From Hyalella azteca (lineage: Eukaryota; Arthropoda; Malacostraca; Amphipoda; Hyalellidae): DNA of 64,000 bases. This document shows, one piece after another, positions 34,164 through 44,368 of the stretch. The stretch lies in the NCBI RefSeq assembly GCF_000764305.2, contig NW_025946789.1, positions 124,001 through 188,000 of the forward strand, read 5' to 3'. Positions within the stretch are counted from its first letter, which is position 1; the number at the start of each line of letters is the position of its first letter. A program made the translations under genes and the position numbers. Below the pieces are notes generated by a model that was given only the letters and a program-made list of their open reading frames with translations, did not search any database and had not been told where the DNA came from.

Positions 34164-36206
34164 CCCAAATAAAAATTAAGAGTGGAGCACCTATGTTTTT
34201 ATGATGGCTATAGACGGACGTCATAGGTGGAGCAGCTTTGATTTTTACAGTGAATTAAGGGTGGCGTGCACCATCTTTACCATACCTATAACCTGCCTAT
34301 GGCCCCCCTAAACGTAAAGCTCTCCTTCCGCCAATAACTACCCATTGGCACCAGTGGCACATTGATGAGCCAGGCGTGGCCACTTTTAAAATGAAGTCGA
34401 TAAAAACTTTAAATTTAGTTTCTGATCCGATGCGTATGTATTTACTGACATATTTCCACATAATCACCATCCTAAGGGCTGCGTATGTAATCTACCATTA
34501 TGGTACAAGTAACAATGTCAGACATGTAGCAGGAACAAATATTCAGAGTACCATACGCATACCTCATGAGAAATAGAGTTGAAGAAACTCCTTACCTGCA
34601 AGATTCGAACTCTGGTCTCCCCCACGCGAAGCAAAGCCTTTACCGTTGAGCTATAGGAGAGGACTAGGCACTAACGTAATTTTAAAATATTTGACTGAAG
34701 TATTGCAAGTATTAATTTCATCAAGTGGCAGAAGTTAGTGCTACCATCGTGATGATTACATCGTTTCATCAACAATTTCATTTGAACAAGCTGCTAGATT
34801 CGAGTAAACAGCCACTGAAACAAAATTCGTTTATTCATAGCGAACGATGGTTCAGCTCAGAGTAAAGACTACGGAAAAATGCTTAATAATCATCGAAGTT
34901 TCATAGTGTGAACATTGCACCAATATTGACAGCGGTTTGATTCGAAATATTTTCACCAAGAATATTCTTGCGTGAAATAAGGAATTGATATCGCTCGATG
35001 ATTTTATATGTCAGGCGTGAATTACCTGCACCACTTCGAGTCACTATTTTCTCTAGCATAATCTTCAATCTTATGCGTCCAAAAGATACCGGAACCACTC
35101 AAGTAGAAATTTAGACTTAAAATCGAAATAATTATCCGCCTGTGTGAGCAAATTTCCCTAAATAATTAAATTCCACTATCGAAGTAAGCGATAGAAAGCA
35201 GAATTTGTATTCGTATCCCTCTGCGTATAAATGATACCTTTTTGACAAGCAAATTACCCGGAAAGCACACATTTCAGGCAAGACATGGTAGAGATTAGTA
35301 GGAAGCTTAACGCCGACTCCCGTAAACCCAACTCGTGTGAACGTGTGCTTACTCGACTTGCTCGCTGCACTTGAGAGCCGCAGAGCTGCTGCGCTTTAGA
35401 GATGCCTTGCGTCTACAGACTACGTCGACGTGGCTTTAGAGTATAAATTAATGGGGCAATTTAAGAATATTGTCAATATTATAGGACACACTTAATCGAT
35501 CCTAGAATTTATACTTTATGATACAATAATTATTCTGAATTAATCGTAATATTTCCAACACAGCCAGTTGGCGCATACGTAAAATTCGAAATAAATTAAC
35601 TCAATATCTCATATGAACATAAAAATTGGATTCGCCGTCATCTTTTGAGAAACTGCATTTTTTGCGACAAAAATTTTTCATTGTTCCTCGTATAATTTAT
35701 ATCAGGAGCAGTCTGATACATGCCTAGTGGCTTTACTTTGGTTTGAAAATTTGTGAACACCTTACTTCTAACTGCCAGTTTTACTCGTGCCTACCGAATT
35801 CACGCTAAATTTTTGCTAAATTTTCTTTCCAGAACTAAATCTTAGAAGCCAAGCACACAGAACGAAGTCATGGTTTCGTCTTGATCTCGAATGACCCACA
35901 ACCCAATAACACCTTTCTTTCTACGTTGGATAAATTACAGTGGTCAATACCATCGTGCACTTTGCAGCTTGGGCAAACGGTTATCGGTGGTTCACAAGAG
36001 ATTTGTCTGCAATTTGCCATAGATGTTTCAGACCCTATAAATCATCCATGATTCATCGATGACTTCCACCTATACTTGCCACATTTTCGATTTATAGGTG
36101 TTTTATTGTCGATTTTCGGCAGATCTGGCCACCCACCGTTACGCCACCAATAATCTACTATCGCCACCTATATTCATCGGTGCGCCACCCTTAATTTTTA
36201 TTTGGG
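34164..36206. mobile_element. 2,043-bp terminal-inverted-repeat element
   Basis: The ends are inverted repeats of 32 bp with three mismatches, of which the outer 17 bp, CCCAAATAAAAATTAAG, are perfect. The terminal sequence continues as (A/G)GTGG(A/C)GCACC. Subterminal GGTGG-containing words recur on both sides (ATAGGTGGAGC and AGGGTGGCGTGC at left; ATAGGTGGCGAT and TTGGTGGCGTAA at right), which could be transposase-binding repeats. It interrupts the fold-back subunit array exactly at a GTCT-run/GCTACAAATCTT junction. The interior holds a tRNA-Ala-like sequence and only short frames (34376-34576 +, 34901-35098 -) with no transposase motif. It is a probable non-autonomous DNA transposon. CT directly flanks both ends, but the duplication is too short to be sure. 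Confidence 0.65.
34596..34665 (-). pseudogene. tRNA-Ala(CGC)-like pseudogene or SINE head
   Basis: On the minus strand TAGCTCAACGGTAAAGGC fits a tRNA A box/D arm, TTTGCTTCGCGTGGGGGAG resembles the anticodon arm of tRNA-Ala with anticodon CGC, and AGTTCGAATCTTGC fits the B box/T arm, all at correct spacing. The acceptor stem and the T stem do not pair properly, so it is not a functional tRNA. It lies inside the 2-kb inverted-repeat element, either carried as cargo or as a tRNA-derived SINE inserted there. Confidence 0.55.
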
Positions 36207-36640
36207 CTGCTATAAATCTTGTAATCTAAATTTAAGACTTTTCTACTTATCCTATCGATCTAAAATTTTGCACACTTGCGTAAAGTTGGAGACAATGCAT
36301 GAATCAAATGACTAAATAAATGATTTTAAAAATTGAAAAAAAAAATTTCAGTTTTAAAAAATTGAAAAAATAATTTTGTCAGCTACAAATCTTATAACTG
36401 ATATTTGACACACTTTTGCCTGTCCAATTGATCTGAAATTTTGCACACTTGTTAGAAGTTGGAGGAAATGCGTGAATCAATTGACAGAATAAAAAATTTT
36501 GAAATACAAGTTTTTTATATTAAAAAATTAAAAAATTAATTTTTTTAATTTACGAAAATAAAACGAGAAATTCATGGTACATCTTTAACATTGGAGACAC
36601 TGGATTCTTTAGAAGTGTTGCCTTTAAAAAGTAATTTTTT
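36207..36640 (+). repeat. Third pair of fold-back subunits
   Basis: Two more subunits in the same orientation as the right arm (CGATCTAAAATTTTGCACAC near 36257, TGATCTGAAATTTTGCACAC near 36429), ending with the same unique sequence (GAGACACTGGATTCTTTAGA, 36593-36612) as at 34068-34087. So 33680-34130 and 36207-36640 are diverged direct copies separated by the 2-kb element. Confidence 0.75.
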
Positions 36641-37168
36641 ACCGTACATTATTCAGAAGTAACTCAGACTTTTCTCTGTCAACGAACCTGTTTCAAGCCC
36701 TAACTTATATTCTCCTATGTACAGAAGCATGCATGCGCGGTTGAGCCCATCGCGTATTAGGTATACATTTACTAAGTACGACTTCCTGCTACTAACGTAC
36801 CGTTAACTTACAGCATGTTAAATATCTGCTGTTTATTCTGATTCTATTAGAGATGTAATTTAAATTTTGTTTGCGTAATAAGTATATATTTTTGGTGCGG
36901 TTTCATGACTGAAAAATTTATTGAAACTTTCCCACCCATTGCAGAAAATAACTTTTAAGAGATAAACGCTGGGTATAGTGAATGCGGCCTTCATGATTAA
37001 AAATATGTTTTCAGTAAATACTTCTCTAAAATCGAGTTTGTGATTACTTACAGCGCATGACAATTTTGAGCCCCAAGTAACCTTTGTTTCACAAAAGACT
37101 TAATCAAATTGAGATCTCAATGTTTCTCTTGAAATAAATCACCTTTCCCTTGGTCTGCATTGTTCCAG

Positions 37169-37509
37169 ATGGCGTGGATTCCATCTGCTCCGAGACTCCA
37201 TGGCCGCTGCTCCAGTCATGTACTTCAGACTCCACTCCTGATAATATCAAACGGCCGTACTTTTCATCTCTGAGTCGCAAGTCAAATGAATTGGCTCCTT
37301 TTCTCAACGTCAGTGGTGAGAAAAAGATATCGACGTCTCAGCCAGACTCAAATGAAAGAATGGAAAAAGTTGCTTGGTATTGTGAAGTGCACAACGCTCC
37401 CCAAAAAACTGACATGATGGAGAAAGACTCAGAAGTTGATCCCGCATCAGGATCGCTGCCTGCTCAGACAATGTGTTCTGCATCTCATGAGTGCAAGGCT
37501 CCTAGATGA
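37169..37509 (+). CDS. Hypothetical 3'-terminal exon, about 113 codons
   Basis: I do not recognise the protein. A strong acceptor-like sequence (CCTTTCCCTTGG through TTGTTCCAG) ends at 37168. The frame that follows, entered in phase 1, is open to TGA at 37507-37509. It reads as a mixed, hydrophilic, Ser/Asp/Glu-rich protein (GVDSICSETPWPLLQ near the start; KKISTSQPDSNERMEKVAWY in the middle). AATAAA lies at 37776-37781, about 270 bp after the stop. Composition and splice and poly(A) signals fit a terminal exon. No upstream exon has been identified. The minus strand is open for 67 codons over the left part (37104-37307) and also looks coding-like there, so strand is not certain. Confidence 0.38.
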
Positions 37510-40277
37510 CAAAAACAAGTTTGAAAAATTTCACATTGCATTGAATTTCAAAACTATTTGTTCGATGGAACTATCTATGAATTATCTAAATATATTTTCA
37601 ACTCACTCAAGCTGTTCTCATTTTGAACCAAACTTTCTACAAACTGAGACTATCACCAGCAAATCCAGTATTATATGCCTGCGAAAAACAGCTCAAGCAA
37701 GGGAATTTAAACAATTTCGAACAATCGTTGTCATTTATGCAGAAATTTTTGAACGCCCTCCACCCTCTTCAAGTCAATAAATTTTTATATCATTCTAATT
37801 CGAGTCTTTAAAAAAATCGAATTGGTAGTTCAGTTGAATTACGTTGTCCTATGCAAGTAAAAATAAACGTGACCACATCAAAAAACCAAATATCTGTAAA
37901 GAATAAATTGCTGAAACAATGGCGACACGAGCGCGTTTATTATGAAAATACGGAAAAATAACTATTTTCGTCACATGAAAAATTGCAATTAACTGTTGAA
38001 CATGAAAGATCTCTCTATCCCACTGCTAAGCAAAAAATCAAAAAGGTTATCGCGTCAATATCTGCTATATGAACGGAACAAGAAAACTGGACTTGCGTTT
38101 AAACCTTAGCAGAATGGGATACAAAAGAATATCCGACAATTTTCAATTTTTCATTTTTATATGAATCGAAAAGAAGCTCACACTGTTTCATTTGTCAATG
38201 ACTTGATTAAAATGCCACTCTTTTGAGCTTTTTCCCTCCCAATAAACTATTTTTTCTCCGATTTCTAAACTTTTAAAAATATATTTCTTCTCCGAAGAGA
38301 AATATTGAAAAATATATCAGTTGCTACAAATATAACTAGCTTGAGAAAAATCAACTTGTAGCGTATCAGAATTAACAAAAATTCTGTCTTCATTTCATTA
38401 TTCTTTAATTTCATAAATAATCAAGCTTAGTTTTCGAGCTTAGTCGTCTTCAGATAAAGTAACTTGTAGTTGACAATATCATTTCACTTATGATATCAAT
38501 TTTTTACCAATACAATCATAAACAATTAATTCTTAAATTACTCAAGATTATGTCAAAATTTCTAAACAACCCGTAAACATTTCTAGTACCCATGAGAAGT
38601 TTTCTTTATTCTAGCGTTTATGAGTTACTCAGCGCGTGTTTATGGCAGACATGAACACTTAAGAGCTTCCAACAATCCTACGAGCTGGAATTATTCACAC
38701 GTGGCTCGTTTGCAACTTCCACTAAAGAAAGGTTCACTAAAGATATAAGTCTTATAACAGAAAGCAAAGTTCATGAATGAAACAACGAAACTTTCTCTGA
38801 TAAAAAGTATGTATGATAAAATAAATAAATAAACGAAAGTGACAGCGTGTCTGCTGTAAAAAATATACTAATTAAACTATAAAGTTGGAAAACGGGGAAA
38901 ATTAACCCTCTATCACCGAGAGAAAAAATCTCTAAAGTATTTTCGTTAGCCCATCCTACTATATGAATTTCATGAGCCTTTTTAAGACGTAATAAGATGC
39001 TTCCTCAACCGTGTGCTGTGTTGCAGCAAGTTTATTTTCTAGACTCATACTTCCACGTTTTATCTCCAAACAACAGCGATGCTAAGTGGTCCTCGACAAC
39101 CGACTAATGCCGGCGATTGTTTGGAATTCAAAGGCCGACTCCCAGCAAGCATTAAAGACCGTAGGTTGTTAATTATAAAAAAGGGCTTTCATACTTAATC
39201 TTAGAATGAAATGTTTCTCGGTAAGTGATTTGCGCAGAGATGTCCATCAAACAGCTTCTTTTAGAATACGAATATAGGTTAAAATCGCCGATTCAGTTGA
39301 AGCGGTGAAAATAAGAAATCGTAAATAGACAATCTTACGCAACTCAATGTTAAGTTAAAATTGTCACAACCTAACTGGGAACAATGATGTTATTTCCATT
39401 CTCTTTTCTTTGAAACGTTAGAAAAAAATACATCACATGAGCTTCGGATGTAAACACTATTTTAGTACGCAAGACTTAGCGATAGTTGCTCCAAACACAA
39501 TGAGGGCATTGAATTCAACAGAAAAATTAATTCGATCGTCTGTTCAATTTTAATTCGTAATAATGAATGAAAATTCAAATAATTGATCGCATGTTGTTTA
39601 TATCCTGCAAGAAGTTGTCGTCCATCACTTTGAAATTTAAACGACTGCGAGCATTATCTATAGGTTTTAGTTTACCCAACTACTTCTTATACGGTAATTC
39701 GATGTTAACATTGACGTAAGATCTATAATGAATCACAACGATCAATAGAAACGCTGATCGTTTTTCTAGACAAATAGTGTTGATGTCTAGGAACAAATAT
39801 TTTATGATCAAATTTCTGCACACGTGCATCTGACTGTTGACAGCGAGCAACCGAAAAATTCACGTCTTCCCAAAGGGAAAAGGAAAATGGTTTCTCAGTA
39901 TCAACGTTGCTGCAATAACTCTTCAACAAATTGTTCCACAGATAAAGAAGAACAAACCATGGTGTAAAATAACTAAATTATCTTGAAAATAATTTTGAAA
40001 CAAATTTAATTTTCTCGCCGAAAATAAATACAATGTGGAAATTGCTCAAGGAAAAATAACTGGAATCTTTTCGCCTGAATTACAAAAGTCATATTTTAGT
40101 AACGCGGACTTTTTCAAAACTTTATTATGGACAAGATCGGGGTACACAAAAAGTATTTGCATATACCTATGACACAAAAATTTCAGATTTAAATCCGTAT
40201 TTTTTCACTACCTGTTTATAGACTCTTTAAATATTTATAATCACAATTGAAACCGATTCATGCCTGTAATGGTGAAA
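37510..40277. other. Intergenic, no supported gene
   Basis: About 2.8 kb, strongly AT-rich. A plus-strand frame at 37436-37780 overlaps the putative 3' UTR, and a minus-strand frame lies at 39723-39929 (68 codons). Neither shows a motif. No tandem array was seen, which is unusual for this window. Confidence 0.4.
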
Positions 40278-40523
40278 TCAATGGACAGAACTTTGAATTA
40301 CGAACCTTTGTAATTTCCCGGAAGCATTTCCAAAGATTTCACAGCTGCCGCAAATTGGCTTAGGCAAACATAATATTTCGTAACGCATATGATCTGTCGT
40401 CCGTATTTCTGGGTGGAAAAATAGACGGCTCCAAGATTTATCGGTATCCTGACGGGTAGATTTTGTAACGAATCCAAGCGCGGCTGTCAAAACCCCGAAT
40501 GATGTCTCGTAAATATCGGCCAT
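40278..40523 (-). CDS. Hypothetical small ORF, 81 aa
   Basis: A true ATG start (40523) in acceptable context opens an 81-codon frame with normal mixed composition, beginning MADIYETSFGVLTAALGF and ending FVIQSSVH. No domain is recognised, and the four Cys residues show no obvious zinc-ligand spacing. It might be an exon or a short gene; the surrounding DNA has no other coding support. Confidence 0.27.
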   Translation of the reverse strand: MADIYETSFGVLTAALGFVTKSTRQDTDKSWSRLFFHPEIRTTDHMRYEILCLPKPICGSCEIFGNASGKLQRFVIQSSVH

Positions 40524-40832
40524 TGAATCTTTACTTCAGGCTTTGGTTTTGGCGTCCGGCGGCATGAGCCAAAATTTGAATAATCCATGTCGACGGCAGC
40601 TGCCTCACTTCCCCAATTGCACGTCATGTGAATGCGGTGTTGGAATTACGAATTGTACGTATAGAATTACGAATTTTTGGAAATTTGAATTCAAACACTA
40701 AAATAAAAATAAAAATTAAGAGATAGTATCCATGAATGGATTTTTACGATTTAAATAGTACGTTGTACACCACAAATGATTACAAATAAAAATGTGTATG
40801 AATAATGAGTCACTTATAGTAAGCCATTAAAT

Positions 40833-40893
40833 TGTAAAAGGTTACGATTTCGGGCGCCAGTGTATGGTGTTGTTAACTGGTCGGTAGCGCCAC
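40833..40893 (-). mobile_element. Retroelement leader fragment with PBS-like sequences
   Basis: This adjoins the LTR at 40894. On the minus strand the LTR ends CTGTTACA and is followed by GTGGCGCTACCGACCAG, then AACACCATACACTGGCGCC, then CGAAATCGTAACCTTTTACA. Two TGGCGC(C/T) primer-binding-site-like words are thus spaced 34 bp apart, each preceded by TTACA or ATACA. The 54 bp at 40833-40886 are identical to 32733-32786. Confidence 0.6.
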
Positions 40894-41411
40894 TGTAACA
40901 GGTTGCTTTTCTATGCAACTCTGATATTGAATTGTAATTAAGTATGACCTGAGGGTGGTTCGGTTGTAGCTGGATCCGAGGATATAGAGGGACAGCGTAA
41001 ACGATTATATAATATACTTTTAGGATTATAGTTCGGCTTACAGTTTAGGATAATCAGTTAATAAGTTGGAGCTCTAACACAGATGTCTTCGGCGTCCAGT
41101 TGAAGTATGGATAAGTCTAGAGTGTATCTTCTACTCTGACATTAATTTAGAGTTACTGTCCTGATTGTTAAGGACAGGAGTATGGGCGTATACTCGACGG
41201 TTCTCGGCCCAAGACTGAGGTTTCCGCGTCTAGGCAGAGCTCATATAGCTACGCTAATTGACGTCACCAAGGACGTGATTTGATAAACAGGAAAGGCTAA
41301 TACAAGGAAATGCTCATGAACATATCGCATCGAAGGAGATTATCTTTCAACAAGGAAGACATCAATCAGGAAATATCAAGGGACAAATGGTATCAACATT
41401 GTCATCTTACA
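40894..41411 (-). mobile_element. Solo LTR, 518 bp
   Basis: On the minus strand it begins TGTAAGATGACAATGTTG and ends AAGCAACCTGTTACA, with the TG...CA and TGTAA...TTACA ends of an LTR. A primer-binding-site-like sequence follows the 3' end. The 5' 96 bp recur at 27581-27676. No coding internal region and no second full LTR were found, so this is a solo LTR or a truncated element. The five bases on either side (GCCAC-side leader; TAAAA) do not match, as expected if one side is internal element sequence. Confidence 0.7.
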
Positions 41412-41682
41412 TAAAATCTTTTCAACTCTTTAAACTAGGATATATAAGAAATTTGCCCACTCGTGATTGTTTTCGCAGCTTATTTTTGTTCTCAAGTTGG
41501 TGTTTGACATGAAATGAAGTGATTTATTTAGATCTCATAAACAATGATCGAATTTTTAAAGGATCATGGAAATAATTCATTTATAACCGACTGGTCAATA
41601 AGAAATATATTCTACAAGCTCGAACTAATAATGAGGTTCACTAAAGGCTATTACAAATACGAAGCAACTGGAGTAGCAACTC

Positions 41683-41919
41683 TCAACCAACTAAAGAGAC
41701 TCCTAAGTGCCCCAGCAATGGTTCCTCAATGGACCAAGTTGGGTGCTGCGGGCCTGCGACTTCTCCCCGATATATTGTGTCTTCAGCTAAAATACTTTCC
41801 CAGCTTCTTTCCCTGGTTTTATGTTCTATCTCGGAGCCTGGAGACGAGTCGCGTTTTTGCACTGGGGAACAAATGTTGCATCGTACGTCATCATCCATCA
41901 GGTCAAGTCGAAAGCTCAT
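41683..41919 (-). CDS. Hypothetical small ORF, 78 aa
   Basis: An ATG-initiated minus-strand frame with a charged, mixed composition (LDLMDDDVRCNICSPVQKRD, then RERSWESILAEDTIYRGEVA). No domain is recognised. The plus strand is open as well over this GC-richer patch (41544-41921, 125 codons from an ATG; also 41729-41974), more hydrophobic and less protein-like. Strand is therefore uncertain. It may be an internal exon. Confidence 0.27.
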   Translation of the reverse strand: MSFRLDLMDDDVRCNICSPVQKRDSSPGSEIEHKTRERSWESILAEDTIYRGEVAGPQHPTWSIEEPLLGHLGVSLVG

Positions 41920-41921
41920 AA

Positions 41922-42594
41922 TAAAGTTACCCAGAGCCGCGGGTCAGCGCACAGAATGGTTCAGAAAACGCTGAACTTGGTCAATTATTTCGTTTGGTTG
42001 GGGCGCACAAGCAGAAAAACATTAATGTTCCGAAGAACGTTTTAATTGATTCTGAACTAATGAACACATAATAACACGAAAACTGAACAATTTAATTCGC
42101 CACCAAACTAGTGAGGATAAGCACGTTACCTTTTTTAAGGAAATTAGACCAGTTTACCTGAATTTCGCTTAAAACACGTGAAAGAGGAGCAGCAAGTTGA
42201 GGTTCGAGTTTCCTCAACGCGTTCATTACGCAAAACTGACAACTTTACAAAAGTCTTGGCGACGCGCCGACCATTAGACGCAAACGCGCCAGTCAACGCT
42301 GCCAAAAAATCAGTAGAAAATGTCCCGACACACGAGGCTTGAAGGAACTTGCTTCAAACCTCTGGTGCGGTTAGGATTTTTGAATCCTAAGCGAGAGACT
42401 CGACTACTTTAATGCGTATATTAATGTTTAAAAAAATAATTTCAGTTGCAAAGCGTAATTTATTAACATTCTGACCTATGTCCGGCGTCAATCTGGAGTC
42501 TCATTCTATTCATTATAATTATATTAAAAGATTAGATCATCTGTAATTTAGACATAATATTCACTAGATGTGATAGAGATTGATAGAAAAGTAC
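41922..42594. other. Intergenic, no supported gene
   Basis: No array or gene seen. The region is AT-rich with a GC-richer patch near 42230-42320. Confidence 0.4.
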
Positions 42595-42830
42595 TGACGT
42601 GAGTCAGCGTCTGCACAACATCACGTGATAGATCAAGCAATCAGGACCTTATATAGTAATGGGCGGAAGCCGTGACTATATAAAAGGGCTGGGAACCTTA
42701 GTAAGGCCCCCGTAGAAGCTAGCGAGCGCGCCGCGATGTAACTCGCGTTAAAATTACTAGCTTTAAAAGAAATTACTAGCTTTACCTGTGTCGTATCACT
42801 CATGTTTCACCACCCCGTATCAATTAAGGT
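42595..42830 (+). promoter_or_regulatory. Candidate TATA promoter with short first exon
   Basis: In order: TGACGTGAGTCAGC (42595-42608; CRE/AP-1-like), the palindrome ATCACGTGAT (42619-42628; E-box), CTATATAAAAG (42676-42686; TATA), a GC-rich stretch where transcription would start (42705-42735), an ATG at 42802, and a consensus donor AAG/GTAAGT at 42829. The first coding exon would encode only MFHHPVSIK. An ATG immediately followed by a stop lies upstream at 42735. This may be a gene promoter or a retroelement LTR promoter; no matching second exon was identified. Confidence 0.33.
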
Positions 42831-43494
42831 AAGTTCTCTAGACAGATGGTCTTTTACTTATCCCTCACACACTTAGTCACAAATCCTTCTCCAGTCAGGT
42901 CACGCATATATAATAATATATACGTCACTTAATATAGTGCCTGACACCTATTAAGATGAAAATTAATTACTAAATTATCACAAATACATTTTCCGTGATT
43001 AGCGTCACTAAATAAAAATTTCATTATCACCTTTCAGAGTAAGTATAGATATATAAAATGTATATATAGATTGTTGATAATTTTTAACACATCCAGTTAT
43101 TATAGTAGCATACAATTATTTAAGAGTATGTTCACATTACAATGTGCTCTTTGGCTCAAGTTAACATAAAACAAGCAACTCTGAACTATTCAGCTGAGAA
43201 AAATTGTAATGGTATTACGTTGTATAGAAGACCTCATTATTAAGAGTATTTATCGAAAAAGTATTAAAGTCATAGTTACTAATTTTTGTCATGCAGAATC
43301 ATTTAGATTGTTTATTCCTAGCAAACTATTTGATTCGTAATTGTCGGGTTTATATTATTTAGATTGTGAACTCTGAGTTGCGTGGTTCATATAGTTTTTC
43401 GAAAAAAAGGAGAGAGCATCGAGAGAAAAGACAGATAGCTTCGGACGAGAGGCGAAAGTGGCAACATTATTGATGTGATTCATACTGCATTTTT
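42831..43494. other. Intergenic or intronic, no supported gene
   Basis: AT-rich sequence without arrays. If the candidate first exon is real, this would be intron. Confidence 0.4.
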
Positions 43495-43664
43495 AGCGAA
43501 CTTTCTCATTTACGGGAAAAAAGGCGCTATTGTGCTCGTCATGTCCGTCCGTTCGTCTGTCTGTCCGTTCGTCTGTCTGTCCGTCTGTCCGTCCGTGACT
43601 TTACGTTTTCGTTAACGAGAAAATGCGCTCTCTGTCACTCACTGCAGTGAGTACTGAGTTATAT
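43495..43664 (-). mobile_element. GACA-core inverted-repeat element, copy 2
   Basis: The same family as 10617-10773, in inverse orientation. It is the longest copy (170 bp), mainly because of an expanded CCGTCTGT/CCGTTCGT stretch (43542-43604). Both ends are present: AGCGAACTTTCTCATTTA at one end (mutated terminal repeat) and GTACTGAGTTATAT at the other. Confidence 0.75.
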
Positions 43665-44241
43665 GTTTTGCATCATTTTTGCTCGACGATAGGCCTGTTG
43701 AGATATAAAATCGTAACGCTTTGCTGGACCAAGAAACCGAATGAAGACGCTTGTGGAAACATAACAAGTCAGCTGAAGTCTTCTTGCACGACTTAAATCA
43801 ATCCACACAAATCACGTACACTAAAGCTCTGTGAATTCTACTGAATATAAGATTAAACTTCCTGCACAGTACGCGAGATTGACGGCTATGCTTTGCTTAT
43901 AAAACGCGTTTACTGATTGAAAATCATCTAGTAATAAAAATTCTCATGTGTATTGGATCGAAATGCCCATTGTAAATATTGGTAGTGTCATCTCGATTAT
44001 AATTTTTAGAGGTGGATGAAAGAACATCTCATGTGTCTATTTTCCATTATATGTTATGATAATAAACGTCTGGGGCACACAAGAACATGCCTGTTAGTTA
44101 TACGTTGAGTATTCAATCCAATTGTTATATTATCTTATATTCATGGTATTAATTTAGAAGTTCCCCCGCTGGATTAGCAAAAGATCTCAATATATCCATT
44201 CGACTAAAGAGAATAATGAGCTGACTTTATTATTGGGAGTG

Positions 44242-44368
44242 AAATTTCCTGGATTTTGCAGCTGGATTCTACAAATTTCCTGGATTTTGCAGCTGGATTC
44301 TACAAATTTCCTGGATTTTGCAGCTGAATTCTACAAATTTCCTGAATTCTGCAACTGGATTCTACAAA
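44242..44368. repeat. 31-bp minisatellite, about 4 units
   Basis: Units start AAATTTCCTGGATTTTGCAG at 44242, 44273, 44304 and 44335. The 83-codon frame across it (44233-44484) is an array product. Confidence 0.9.

Noticed and set aside
40700..40720. Second end of the 2-kb inverted-repeat element (AAATAAAAATTAAGAG)
   Set aside because: It matches only the AT-rich part of the terminus, lacks the CCC start and the GTGG continuation, and is probably chance.
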